Shown one piece after another: positions 16,123-23,319 of a stretch of 29,804 nucleotides of DNA. The translations under genes and the position numbers were made by a program. Source of the DNA: Prevotellaceae bacterium UBA6417 (GTDB lineage: Bacteria; Bacteroidota; Bacteroidia; Bacteroidales; Bacteroidaceae); assembly GCA_002439755.1 (NCBI GenBank), contig DJPH01000011.1:39729-69532 (forward strand). Reading direction: 5' to 3'. The notes beneath the pieces are model-generated. The model made no database searches and had not been told where the DNA came from. It was given only the letters and a program-made list of their open reading frames with translations. Each line of letters opens with the position of its first letter. Positions within the stretch are counted from its first letter, which is position 1.

Positions 16123-16773
16123 ATGCAGATAGTAAGAGTTTGTTTGATATTACTTTGGGCTATTTGTTGCTCCATGCAGGTGCAAGCCCAAAAGAAACAA
16201 GTGGGCAAAGCTTCATATTACGGAAAGAAAGCACATGGCAGAGCTACAAGCAGCGGTGAACGTTATCACATAGACAGCCTCACCTGTGCGCACCGTACCT
16301 ATCCTTTCGGCACTGTCCTAAAGGTTCGTGATCTGAAAACCGATAAAGAGGTATTTGTGCGTGTCACAGACCGTGGCCCGTTCTCTCGCGGCCGTGTGAT
16401 AGACCTTTCATATGCTGCAGCCAAGGAACTTGACATGCTGCGAAGAGGAATAGCGCATGTGGAGATTGTAAAAGTCGAAGGTGACATCAAGATTCCTTAT
16501 CGCATGGATGGCAATCTGGATATGCCCCAGCTTGAGGTCGACGATCCGCTCGGCAAGGGCTATTGTCTCCTTTCCGATTGGGCCGAACGCAACCATCAGC
16601 TGCAACAGGAAAAATTGGTTGCGCAGTCAGAGAAAAAGACTGCACGCCCCAAAAGTGGCATACATAAGCATCGCACGGATTCAATTCCAAGATGGAGGAT
16701 TTTTGATAAACTCAGCGCACAAAGCTCTGCTGATGACAAACGCGAGTTCAAGTATATTGAGAACAAACAGTGA
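16123..16773 (+). CDS. RlpA-like double-psi beta-barrel protein (septal lytic transglycosylase family)
   Basis: From ATG 16123 the protein has 216 residues and begins with a signal peptide (MQIVRVCLILLWAICCSMQVQAQ). An in-frame ATG at 16024 would bury this signal behind 33 residues, so it is rejected. Residues ~27-118 are the RlpA double-psi barrel: G-K-A-S-Y-Y-G-K-K-A-H-G, S-S-G-E (Glu46), A-H-R-T-Y-P-F-G-T (His57), V-T-D-R-G-P-F (Asp83) and R-V-I-D-L-S. Pseudomonas RlpA cuts stem-peptide-free glycan at the septum. Here the SPOR domain that guides RlpA to the septum is missing; the C-terminal ~95 residues are charged and low in order. Family membership is sure; enzymatic activity is inferred. 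Confidence 0.88.
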   Translation: MQIVRVCLILLWAICCSMQVQAQKKQVGKASYYGKKAHGRATSSGERYHIDSLTCAHRTYPFGTVLKVRDLKTDKEVFVRVTDRGPFSRGRVIDLSYAAAKELDMLRRGIAHVEIVKVEGDIKIPYRMDGNLDMPQLEVDDPLGKGYCLLSDWAERNHQLQQEKLVAQSEKKTARPKSGIHKHRTDSIPRWRIFDKLSAQSSADDKREFKYIENKQ

Positions 16774-16795
16774 CGACCTTAATGAGTTATAAATG

Positions 16796-16822
16796 AAGGA
16801 TGGACACTTGTCTGTCCTTTTT
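16796..16822 (+). terminator. Terminator-like hairpin between rlpA-like gene and metY
   Basis: A 10-bp stem (16796-16805 with 16810-16819, two G-U pairs), a 4-base loop and a T-run to 16822. It ends only 16 bases before the metY start, leaving no room for a promoter in between, so it may be a leaky terminator or an attenuator. Confidence 0.65.
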
Positions 16823-16838
16823 ATGTCAGAATACGAAT

Positions 16839-18107
16839 ATGAAAAATGCAACAAAATGCGTGCAAGCCGGGTGGAAGCCAAAGAATGGTGAACCTCGTGT
16901 CTTGCCAATTTACCAGAGTACGACATTCAAATATGACGACAGCGACAAGATGGCTCGCTTGTTCGATTTGAAGGATCCGGGCTATTTCTATACCCGGTTG
17001 GCAAACCCTACAAACGACTTTGTGGCGGCAAAGATAGCAGAACTCGAGGGCGGCGTGGGTGCCGTGCTTACATCATCTGGACAGGCTGCTTCCTTTTATG
17101 CAGTCTTTAATATTTGCGAGGCCGGCGATCATTTCGTTTGCTCTCAGACTGTCTATGGCGGCACATTCAATCTTTTTGGTGTGACGTTGGCCAAACTGGG
17201 CATTGAATGCACATTCATTGACCAGAATGCAACCGATGCGGAGATTGAAGCTGCCTTCAGGCACAACACAAAGTGCTTTTTCGGGGAAACATTGTCTAAT
17301 CCCGGTGTCCAAGTCTTCGATATCGAACGTTTTGCCCGTATTGCCCACAAACATGGCGTGCCTTTGATCATTGACAATACCTTTGCAACGCCGATTAATT
17401 GCCGTCCCTTTGAGTGGGGTGCCGATATCATTGTCCATTCCACGACCAAATATATGGACGGACATGCCCTTACTGTTGGTGGGGCAGTGGTTGATGGCGG
17501 TACGTTTGATTGGGAAGCTCATGCCGAGGCTTTCCCCGGGCTCACAAAACCTGACGAGAGCTATCACGGCATTACTTATGTCAAGCAGTTCGGACGTGCT
17601 GCCTATGCCAACAAACTTGTGGCCCAACTGATGCGTGATTTGGGTGCCATACCGTCTCCCATGAATTCATTCCTTTTGAATATAGGACTGGAGACATTGC
17701 ATTTGCGTGTTCCCCGTCATTGCGAGAATGCACAGGCCGTGGCCGAGTTCCTTCAGCAACATCCCCGTGTGGCGTGGGTGCATTATCCGGGTTTGAAGAC
17801 CGACAAATCCTATGAGTTGGCTCAGAAGTATATGCCCAACGGTACTTCAGGCGTAATGTCATTCGGATTGAAGGGCAATCGTGAAGATGCTGTTGCCTTT
17901 ATGGATCGTTTGAAGATGATAGCCATCGTGACCCATGTGGCCGATGCACGTTCCTGTATCCTTCATCCTGCAAGCCATACTCACAGACAACTCTCAGATG
18001 AACAGTTGCATGCCGCCGGCATTGACTCTGATTTGATGAGGCTTTCCGTCGGCATAGAAGACAAGGAAGACATTATTGAAGATTTAAGACAGGCCTTGGA
18101 AGCCTGA
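16839..18107 (+). CDS. metY: O-acetylhomoserine sulfhydrylase (homocysteine synthase, MetY-type)
   Basis: A 422-residue PLP enzyme from ATG 16839; an in-frame ATG at 16800 lies inside the preceding hairpin and is rejected. It belongs to the Cys/Met metabolism PLP family: Y-Q-S-T-T-F at 25-30, Y-T-R-L-A-N-P-T at 51-58, S-S-G-Q-A-A near 79-84, I-D-N-T-F-A-T-P with Asp179, and H-S-T-T-K-Y with the PLP lysine K204. The late S-C-I-L-H-P-A-S-H-T-H-R motif and ~420-residue length fit MetY better than the shorter MetB/MetC. It would make homocysteine from O-acetylhomoserine and sulfide in the cytoplasm. No other methionine genes adjoin; no SAM riboswitch is visible. Confidence 0.9.
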   Translation: MKNATKCVQAGWKPKNGEPRVLPIYQSTTFKYDDSDKMARLFDLKDPGYFYTRLANPTNDFVAAKIAELEGGVGAVLTSSGQAASFYAVFNICEAGDHFVCSQTVYGGTFNLFGVTLAKLGIECTFIDQNATDAEIEAAFRHNTKCFFGETLSNPGVQVFDIERFARIAHKHGVPLIIDNTFATPINCRPFEWGADIIVHSTTKYMDGHALTVGGAVVDGGTFDWEAHAEAFPGLTKPDESYHGITYVKQFGRAAYANKLVAQLMRDLGAIPSPMNSFLLNIGLETLHLRVPRHCENAQAVAEFLQQHPRVAWVHYPGLKTDKSYELAQKYMPNGTSGVMSFGLKGNREDAVAFMDRLKMIAIVTHVADARSCILHPASHTHRQLSDEQLHAAGIDSDLMRLSVGIEDKEDIIEDLRQALEA

Positions 18108-18123
18108 TGCTTTTATAGTAAAA

Positions 18124-18164
18124 AAGAAGAAGGTGTGTCGTAATGCACGATGCACCTTCTTCTT
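18124..18164. terminator. Bidirectional terminator between metY and maeB
   Basis: A perfect 12-bp stem (AAGAAGAAGGTG at 18124-18135 with CACCTTCTTCTT at 18153-18164) plus an inner TCGT/ACGA stem. On the minus strand it is followed by a T-run (the A-run at 18119-18125), so it fits best as the maeB terminator. It also closes the convergent metY gene. Confidence 0.82.
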
Positions 18165-18181
18165 ATAGGGCTTTAGTCCGC

Positions 18182-20467
18182 TTATTTCTTTATCTTTTTC
18201 TCAACGATGGCATCGATTACCGCTACTGCCGTGATGTTGAGGATGTCGCGTACGGAGCTTTCTGTCTCGGTAAAGTGGATGGGCTTGTTCAGACCCATTT
18301 GGATAGGACCTATGATCTCGGCATTGTCGCCCAAGGCATGGAGCATTTGTGCGCAGCAGTTGGCCGAGCTCAAGTTGGGGAATACGAGTGTGTTGACCTT
18401 TTTCCCTTTTAGCTTTGTGAACGGGTAGTTCTTGTCGCGCAGCTCATTGTTGAGTGCGAAGTTCAGCTGCATTTCGCCGTCAATATCCATGTCGGGGAAT
18501 TCGCTCTGCAGGCGTGCCACGGCTTCATGTATGGATGCCGGACTGCCAACCTTGTCTGTTCCGAAGTTTGAATAAGAAAGCATGGCGATGACAGGCTTAT
18601 GGTTGAAGAATTTAACCGAGTCGGCACTCAGGCGTGCTATGTCGTAAAGCGCATCGGTGTCGGGGTTGCGGTTGATAAGCGTGTCGGCCAGATAGATGGT
18701 TCCTACTTTCGAGTTGATGATGTGCATCGTGGCAAAGTGCTTGTAAGGCTTGCGTATGCCGATTACCTCCTTTGCCACCTTGATGACACTGGTTCCTTTT
18801 GTATAAAGGCCGGCTATGAAAGCATCCGCGTCTCCGGTCTCAACCATCATCATGCCGAAATAATTGCGCTCGTACATCTTGTCGTTGGCTATTTGCAAGG
18901 TGCATCCGTTGCGTTGGTTGCGTTCGGCAAAGATGGCGGCATATTTTTCGCGTTTTGGTGCCATTGCATTGTGACGCAGGTTGACAATCTCTATGCCTGT
19001 GAGGTCAAGATTCATGTCTTTGGCTTCCTGGTTGATGTATTCATCGTTGCCTAAAAGAATGGGATGGCATATGCCGTTTTCTTTGGCCAATACGGCGGCT
19101 TTGAGCACTTTGGGATGCGTGCCTTCTGCAAAGACAACGCGCTGTGGGTTGGTGCGGGCTGTTTCAAACAGCGTGCGGCTGAGCTTGCTCTCTTGTCCCA
19201 TCAGTTCGCGCAGGTGTTCGGCATAGGCATTCCAGTCTGTTATTTCCTTGCGGGCCACACCGCTTTTGATGGCAGCCTTGGCAACGGCCATGGAAACGTT
19301 GACAATCAGACGCGGGTCAACAGGTTTTGGAATGAAATAGTCCGGACCGAAACGTAGGTCGTTCACATGATATACTTGGTTTACTACGTCGGGAACCGGT
19401 TCTTTCGTAAGGTCAGCGATGGCATGGACGGCAGCGATTTTCATTTCTTCGTTGATGCTGCGTGATGCTGTGTCCAATGCTCCGCGGAAGATGTAGGGGA
19501 AGCCGATTACATTGTTGATTTGGTTGGGATAATCGCTGCGTCCTGTGCTCATCAGTACATCCGGGCGCGCTTCCTTGGCATCTTCATACGATATTTCGGG
19601 CACTGGGTTGGCCAAAGCGAAAATAATGGGACGTTCGGCCATGGTGCGTACCATGTCTTTGGAAAGGATGTTTCCTTTTGACAGGCCTACGAATACATCG
19701 GCACCTACGAGGGCTTCTTCCAAGGTGTGAATATCACGACGGTCTGTTGCAAATTCGCGCTTTTGCTCCGTGAGTTTCTCGCGGTCTGATGTGATGACGC
19801 CGCGGCTGTCGAGCATCACGATGTTTTCTTTGCGTGCTCCAAGTGCCACATACAGCCGTGCACACGAAATGGCTGCGGCTCCCGCACCCGACACAACGAT
19901 TTTTACGTCTGAAAGGTGCTTCTTGGCAACCTCACAGGCGTTGAGCAGCCCCGCGGCCGATATGATGGCCGTTCCGTGCTGGTCATCGTGCATCACTGGA
20001 ATGTCCAGCTCTTCTTTCAGCCTGCGCTCGATTTCAAAGCATTCCGGGGCTTTGATGTCTTCAAGGTTGATGCCGCCGAAAGTCGGTGAGATGGCCTTGA
20101 CGGCTGCAATGAACTTGTCAGTATCGGTTTCGTTCACTTCGATGTCGAAAGCATCGATGCCGCCATATATTTTGAACAGCAGGCTCTTGCCTTCCATGAC
20201 GGGTTTGCCGCTCATGGCGCCGATGTTGCCCAGTCCCAATACTGCGGTTCCGTTTGAAATGACTGCCACCAGGTTGCCTTTGTTAGTGTACTTGTAAACA
20301 TCGTGTGGATTTTCCTGTATTTTCAGACAGGGTACCGCAACTCCGGGCGAGTAGGCCAGGGAGAGATCTTTTTGAGTGGTGTAGGGCTTGGTGGGCACTA
20401 CCGCGATTTTGCCCGGACGGCCTTCTTCGTGATACCTGAGGGCTTCTTCATCTGTAATCTTTATCAT
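18182..20467 (-). CDS. maeB: NADP-dependent malic enzyme with C-terminal phosphotransacetylase-like domain
   Basis: A 761-residue fusion of the usual MaeB length. The N-terminal malic domain (~1-160) contains Y-S-P-G-V-A-V-P and M-H-D-D-Q-H-G-T-A (about 159-167, metal/substrate site). The NAD(P)-binding domain (~165-405) shows V-S-G-A-G-A-A-A-I-S. The C-terminal ~330 residues are a PTA/PTB domain (V-F-A-E-G-T-H-P-K-V and a late N-L-S-S-A-N-C-C region). Malic enzyme converts malate to pyruvate and CO2 with NADPH formation. In studied MaeB proteins the PTA-like part is mostly regulatory, responding to acetyl-CoA. It is transcribed alone, with a TAnnTTTG promoter and a strong terminator. Confidence 0.96.
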   Translation of the reverse strand: MIKITDEEALRYHEEGRPGKIAVVPTKPYTTQKDLSLAYSPGVAVPCLKIQENPHDVYKYTNKGNLVAVISNGTAVLGLGNIGAMSGKPVMEGKSLLFKIYGGIDAFDIEVNETDTDKFIAAVKAISPTFGGINLEDIKAPECFEIERRLKEELDIPVMHDDQHGTAIISAAGLLNACEVAKKHLSDVKIVVSGAGAAAISCARLYVALGARKENIVMLDSRGVITSDREKLTEQKREFATDRRDIHTLEEALVGADVFVGLSKGNILSKDMVRTMAERPIIFALANPVPEISYEDAKEARPDVLMSTGRSDYPNQINNVIGFPYIFRGALDTASRSINEEMKIAAVHAIADLTKEPVPDVVNQVYHVNDLRFGPDYFIPKPVDPRLIVNVSMAVAKAAIKSGVARKEITDWNAYAEHLRELMGQESKLSRTLFETARTNPQRVVFAEGTHPKVLKAAVLAKENGICHPILLGNDEYINQEAKDMNLDLTGIEIVNLRHNAMAPKREKYAAIFAERNQRNGCTLQIANDKMYERNYFGMMMVETGDADAFIAGLYTKGTSVIKVAKEVIGIRKPYKHFATMHIINSKVGTIYLADTLINRNPDTDALYDIARLSADSVKFFNHKPVIAMLSYSNFGTDKVGSPASIHEAVARLQSEFPDMDIDGEMQLNFALNNELRDKNYPFTKLKGKKVNTLVFPNLSSANCCAQMLHALGDNAEIIGPIQMGLNKPIHFTETESSVRDILNITAVAVIDAIVEKKIKK

Positions 20468-20495
20468 AAAGCTTATTTTGTTTCCTTTTCCTATA

Positions 20496-20503
20496 CAAAT
20501 ATA
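20496..20503 (-). promoter_or_regulatory. -7 promoter box for maeB
   Basis: On the minus strand TATATTTG fits TAnnTTTG exactly and lies 28 bases before the start codon at 20467. No TTG is seen at the -33 distance. Confidence 0.55.
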
Positions 20504-20772
20504 CGCGTTTTCTCTCTCATTGCTGCTATCGTTTTCCTATAAAATGCTCATAGGACGGTGTTTTTCACGTCTATGCCGGAATAATGGCAACTCTTCATGC
20601 CAATCTTCTTTCATAAGAACAGCTATTCCTTGCGCAGCTCATTGTCAAGTCCTTGCTTTGCATGATAATTGTTCCCTTTGTTTCGTGATAATCAGCAAAA
20701 ATTGGCCTTCGGTCTGTCTTTATTGCCGGTTCTTGCACAAAGATTGCAAAGATGCGCCCGTAACTTGCAGGA

Positions 20773-20856
20773 CCAAGACTTGATTTTTAATAACCAAGAC
20801 TTGGTTTTTAGTAATCAGGACTTGGTTTTTATGAATCAAGTCTTGGTCCTGTAAAA
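20773..20856. repeat. Four-unit exact 21-bp tandem repeat with inverted ends
   Basis: Four units start at 20773, 20794, 20815 and 20836, exactly 21 bases apart. The core is CCAAGACTTGGTTTTTA; units 2 and 3 are closest. Each core contains the near-palindrome CCAAGACTTGG. The last unit is diverged so that the outermost 17 bases (20768-20784 and 20835-20851) form a perfect inverted repeat flanking the inner units. The array lies in the ~650-bp divergent gap between maeB and the YjbH-like gene; apart from promoters, nothing else was recognised in 20504-21121. Confidence 0.85.
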
Positions 20857-21081
20857 TATGACGGCAATTCTGCAAAAGAAAAGCTGAATTTTGCCATAAA
20901 TACGAACATGTTTCCAATTGTCGGCTCGTTTTTCCTGTCAGTCATTATGATATGTCAGATGCAAACATTTAAAATGGTTGAATTGGCATTTGGATGTGGC
21001 AAAACAACTTCTTGTTGTTCTTGGACGCACTAAAAAGGCGCATTTTAAGATGTTAAAGTGATAGCTCTCATTGAAAATACC

Positions 21082-21089
21082 TAAATTTG
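21082..21089 (+). promoter_or_regulatory. -7 promoter box for the YjbH-like operon
   Basis: TAAATTTG followed by GCA fits TAnnTTTG and lies 32 bases before ATG 21122. It argues against a TTG start at 21071. No -33 TTG lies at a proper distance. Confidence 0.6.
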
Positions 21090-21121
21090 CATTGTCAACT
21101 CTTGTGATTGTAACGGAGAAT

Positions 21122-21937
21122 ATGAAAGTGCGGGGGAAGGCCATATTGATTACACTGGTTCTTTTCTTCTGCTTGGTTAAGCAGGGAAAAGCGCAATTCC
21201 CGTTCGGTACCACAGGCCTGATGCATTTGCCGACGGCCGATATGCAGCGCGATGGAACAGCCATGATAGGAGGCGGCTATTTGAACAAACATGCAACACC
21301 GGGCGAATGGTATTATGACACATGGAATTATTATGTCAACGTTACCTTTTTGCCTTTTTTGGAAGTGGCCTACGACATGACCTTGTTCAAGGGCTCTCAT
21401 TTGTTTCGCAATATGAATGTCAACCGGCGCAATTATCACCGCTGGGCCAATCAGGACCGGAATTTTTCGGTGCGCTTGCGTGCCTTGGAGGAAGGCCGTT
21501 TCCGGCCGTGGATGCCACAGGTTGTAATAGGTGCAAACGATATATTGCACACGTTTTCGAACGAGCAGACCGGCAATGTTGGCATTTCGTCGACTGGTAA
21601 CGGTTATTGGGGACGGTTTTATATCGCTGTGACCAAGCACTTCGGTTTTGACGGAGTGGGCAACTTGGGCATACATGTCGCAGGAATGTATAACCGGCGA
21701 AAGTTGTTTCGCTACAAAGGAGTCGGTGCAGGTGCGAATTTTCAAGTTGGCTTGTCAAACGAGGCTTGGTATGCTTTTCTTCTCAACGGCTTCAATCTGA
21801 TGGCCGAATACGATTCAAACAGCATAAACGCCGGTTTGAACTATAAGATATGGGACGATCATATTAATTTGTATTCCGAACTGAAGAGCTTGAAGTACTT
21901 GTCAGGAGGAGTAGTGTTTAAAGTGCCATTAAAATAA
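21122..21937 (+). CDS. YjbH-like outer-membrane protein, N-terminal half
   Basis: A 271-residue protein from ATG 21122 (an upstream in-frame TTG at 21071 sits in the promoter). The signal peptide ends near G-K-A-Q (about residue 24). The mature protein begins F-P-F-G-T-T-G-L-M-H-L-P-T-A-D, followed by G-T-A-M-I-G-G-G-Y-L-N and a strand-rich region (W-N-Y-Y-V-N-V-T-F-L-P-F-L-E-V-A-Y-D-M-T), the pattern of the YjbH family of outer-membrane exopolysaccharide proteins. E. coli YjbH is ~700 residues; this protein covers only its first part. The next large gene seems to supply the rest. YjbH acts with the yjbEFG genes in an extracellular polysaccharide pathway of uncertain chemistry. Likely role: outer-membrane barrel in glycan secretion. 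Confidence 0.78.
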   Translation: MKVRGKAILITLVLFFCLVKQGKAQFPFGTTGLMHLPTADMQRDGTAMIGGGYLNKHATPGEWYYDTWNYYVNVTFLPFLEVAYDMTLFKGSHLFRNMNVNRRNYHRWANQDRNFSVRLRALEEGRFRPWMPQVVIGANDILHTFSNEQTGNVGISSTGNGYWGRFYIAVTKHFGFDGVGNLGIHVAGMYNRRKLFRYKGVGAGANFQVGLSNEAWYAFLLNGFNLMAEYDSNSINAGLNYKIWDDHINLYSELKSLKYLSGGVVFKVPLK

Positions 21938-21956
21938 GGAGGTTGAAAATTTGCGT

Positions 21957-22055
21957 ATGTCAGAAGTTATTCGCACCTTTGCAGCGAGGAATGTCGTCGA
22001 ATTGGCAATGAAGGATATCTGTGATGCTTTGAAAATGGGGGAAGCTCATGGTTAA
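21957..22055 (+). CDS. Possible small ORF overlapping the second YjbH-like gene
   Basis: A 32-codon ORF from ATG 21957 (or TTG 21951) to TAA 22055, overlapping the next gene by 8 bases (ATGGTTAA). The peptide starts MSEVIRTFAARNVVELAMKD and looks helical, without a signal peptide. An AAGGAGG sequence (21936-21942) overlaps the stop of the preceding gene and sits 8 bases before the TTG and 14 before the ATG, notable in a group with little Shine-Dalgarno use. It may be a real small protein, a leader that couples translation to the next gene, or chance. Confidence 0.35.
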   Translation: MSEVIRTFAARNVVELAMKDICDALKMGEAHG

Positions 22056-23271
22056 GACTCTTGAAAGATTGACGGCAGTACTTAGAACAGTGTCTCTGAT
22101 GCTGTTCTGTGGCCTTGCGCCGGCGCTGAATGCTCAAACCGACAAAGTCATTGCAGATTTGGTCTCTATGGGGTTCGAAAACGTCAGATGCACCGAAGAT
22201 TCTGCCGAAGTGGTCTATTCTGTCGAGAACAATGTCTACAAGATACAGGCCGTAGGTGTTGCCAAGGCTATACGAAAAATCCAATCGGAGGGATTGGTCG
22301 AGGGGAAAAAATGTGTCGTGATAGTGACCGAAAACAATATCCCCATGATTGCGCTTACTTACAACTTCTCGCAGGGAAGTGGCAAGGTGAGCGCTGAAAG
22401 TTGGAATATTACTGCAAGGAGCTTCAAAGCCAGTTGGGAAAAGCTGAAGTCCGTGAAAAGGCACAACAGCTCATTTGGTAACATAGACGTTGTAATTTAT
22501 CCGCAATTCTATTACAAGAATTTGATTATAAATCAGATTTACCAAATATTGCTGGAGGTCAGTCCTGCCGTGGAAGTCACATTGTGGCAGGGCGCCAAGT
22601 TGTCCGCTCAGGTTATTTGGCCTGCCTACAATGACGGGTATGGCGGAGAATACGAGAATGTGCGTCCGGGTTACATCACCCTGCAACAGCAGTTCCGCTT
22701 GCCTTATGATGTCATAGGCGATGTGCGCTTAGGCGTGTTCGATCAGCGGACATACGGGGCGGAATTGAATCTCGGGCATTACTTCAGGGACGAGCATTTC
22801 AGCGTGTGGGGCAAATTGGGATATGTCGGTGAAGGCTATTACAAGAAATTCGGGAAGTTTACCTATAGTGGAAAGGATATGTTCTATTGGTCGGTAGGCC
22901 CCGATTACTATTGGTCGCCGTATAATGTTCAAATAAAGCTCCGGGCCGAGCAATACCTGATGCAGGAAATAGGTGTCAAGGCAGAGCTGATACGCCATTT
23001 CAGATATTGTTCGATTGGGTTTTATGCTCAGAAAGCTCAGCATTCGAAAAGCAATGGAGGCTTTCGCATCTATGTGGCTTTGCCGCCTGTCAAATATAAG
23101 AGGTATAAGAAGTTTCCGCGCATAACTACAGGTCTTTCAACGGGTACTACATACAATGGTGGCAATGAGCGCAACCGATATCTGATGCCTGTCTCTTTGC
23201 CGGATGACAATCTGCTGAAGCAAAACAGCATGAATCCGTATTTCATCAAATCCAATATGGATAACAAGTAA
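22048..23271 (+). CDS. YjbH-like outer-membrane protein, C-terminal half
   Basis: A 407-residue exported protein; the hydrophobic stretch L-M-L-F-C-G-L-A-P-A-L-N-A-Q gives a signal peptide ending near residue 30. Residues ~32-115 form a small mixed domain (V-I-A-D-L-V-S-M-G-F-E-N-V-R, then V-E-N-N-V-Y-K-I), similar to the middle part of YjbH. The remainder is strand-rich with many aromatic residues (V-I-Y-P-Q-F-Y-Y-K-N, F-D-Q-R-T-Y-G-A-E-L-N, Y-W-S-V-G-P-D-Y-Y-W-S-P-Y), as in a second barrel. Together with the upstream 271-residue protein it adds up to about full YjbH length. The family call is by pattern, not alignment. Confidence 0.65.
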   Translation: MVKTLERLTAVLRTVSLMLFCGLAPALNAQTDKVIADLVSMGFENVRCTEDSAEVVYSVENNVYKIQAVGVAKAIRKIQSEGLVEGKKCVVIVTENNIPMIALTYNFSQGSGKVSAESWNITARSFKASWEKLKSVKRHNSSFGNIDVVIYPQFYYKNLIINQIYQILLEVSPAVEVTLWQGAKLSAQVIWPAYNDGYGGEYENVRPGYITLQQQFRLPYDVIGDVRLGVFDQRTYGAELNLGHYFRDEHFSVWGKLGYVGEGYYKKFGKFTYSGKDMFYWSVGPDYYWSPYNVQIKLRAEQYLMQEIGVKAELIRHFRYCSIGFYAQKAQHSKSNGGFRIYVALPPVKYKRYKKFPRITTGLSTGTTYNGGNERNRYLMPVSLPDDNLLKQNSMNPYFIKSNMDNK

Positions 23272-23319
23272 TAATGAAGAGAAAGTAAACAAACAATGTT
23301 CAATTAATTAATTAAAAGT

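Noticed and set aside
16774..16838. SAM riboswitch upstream of metY
   Set aside because: The gap is only 65 bases and holds one simple hairpin, too small for known SAM riboswitch folds.
20669..20917. ORFs with repeated N-Q-D-L-V or N-Q-V-L-V motifs on both strands
   Set aside because: Caused by the exact 21-bp array, whose period is a multiple of three; no start or family evidence.
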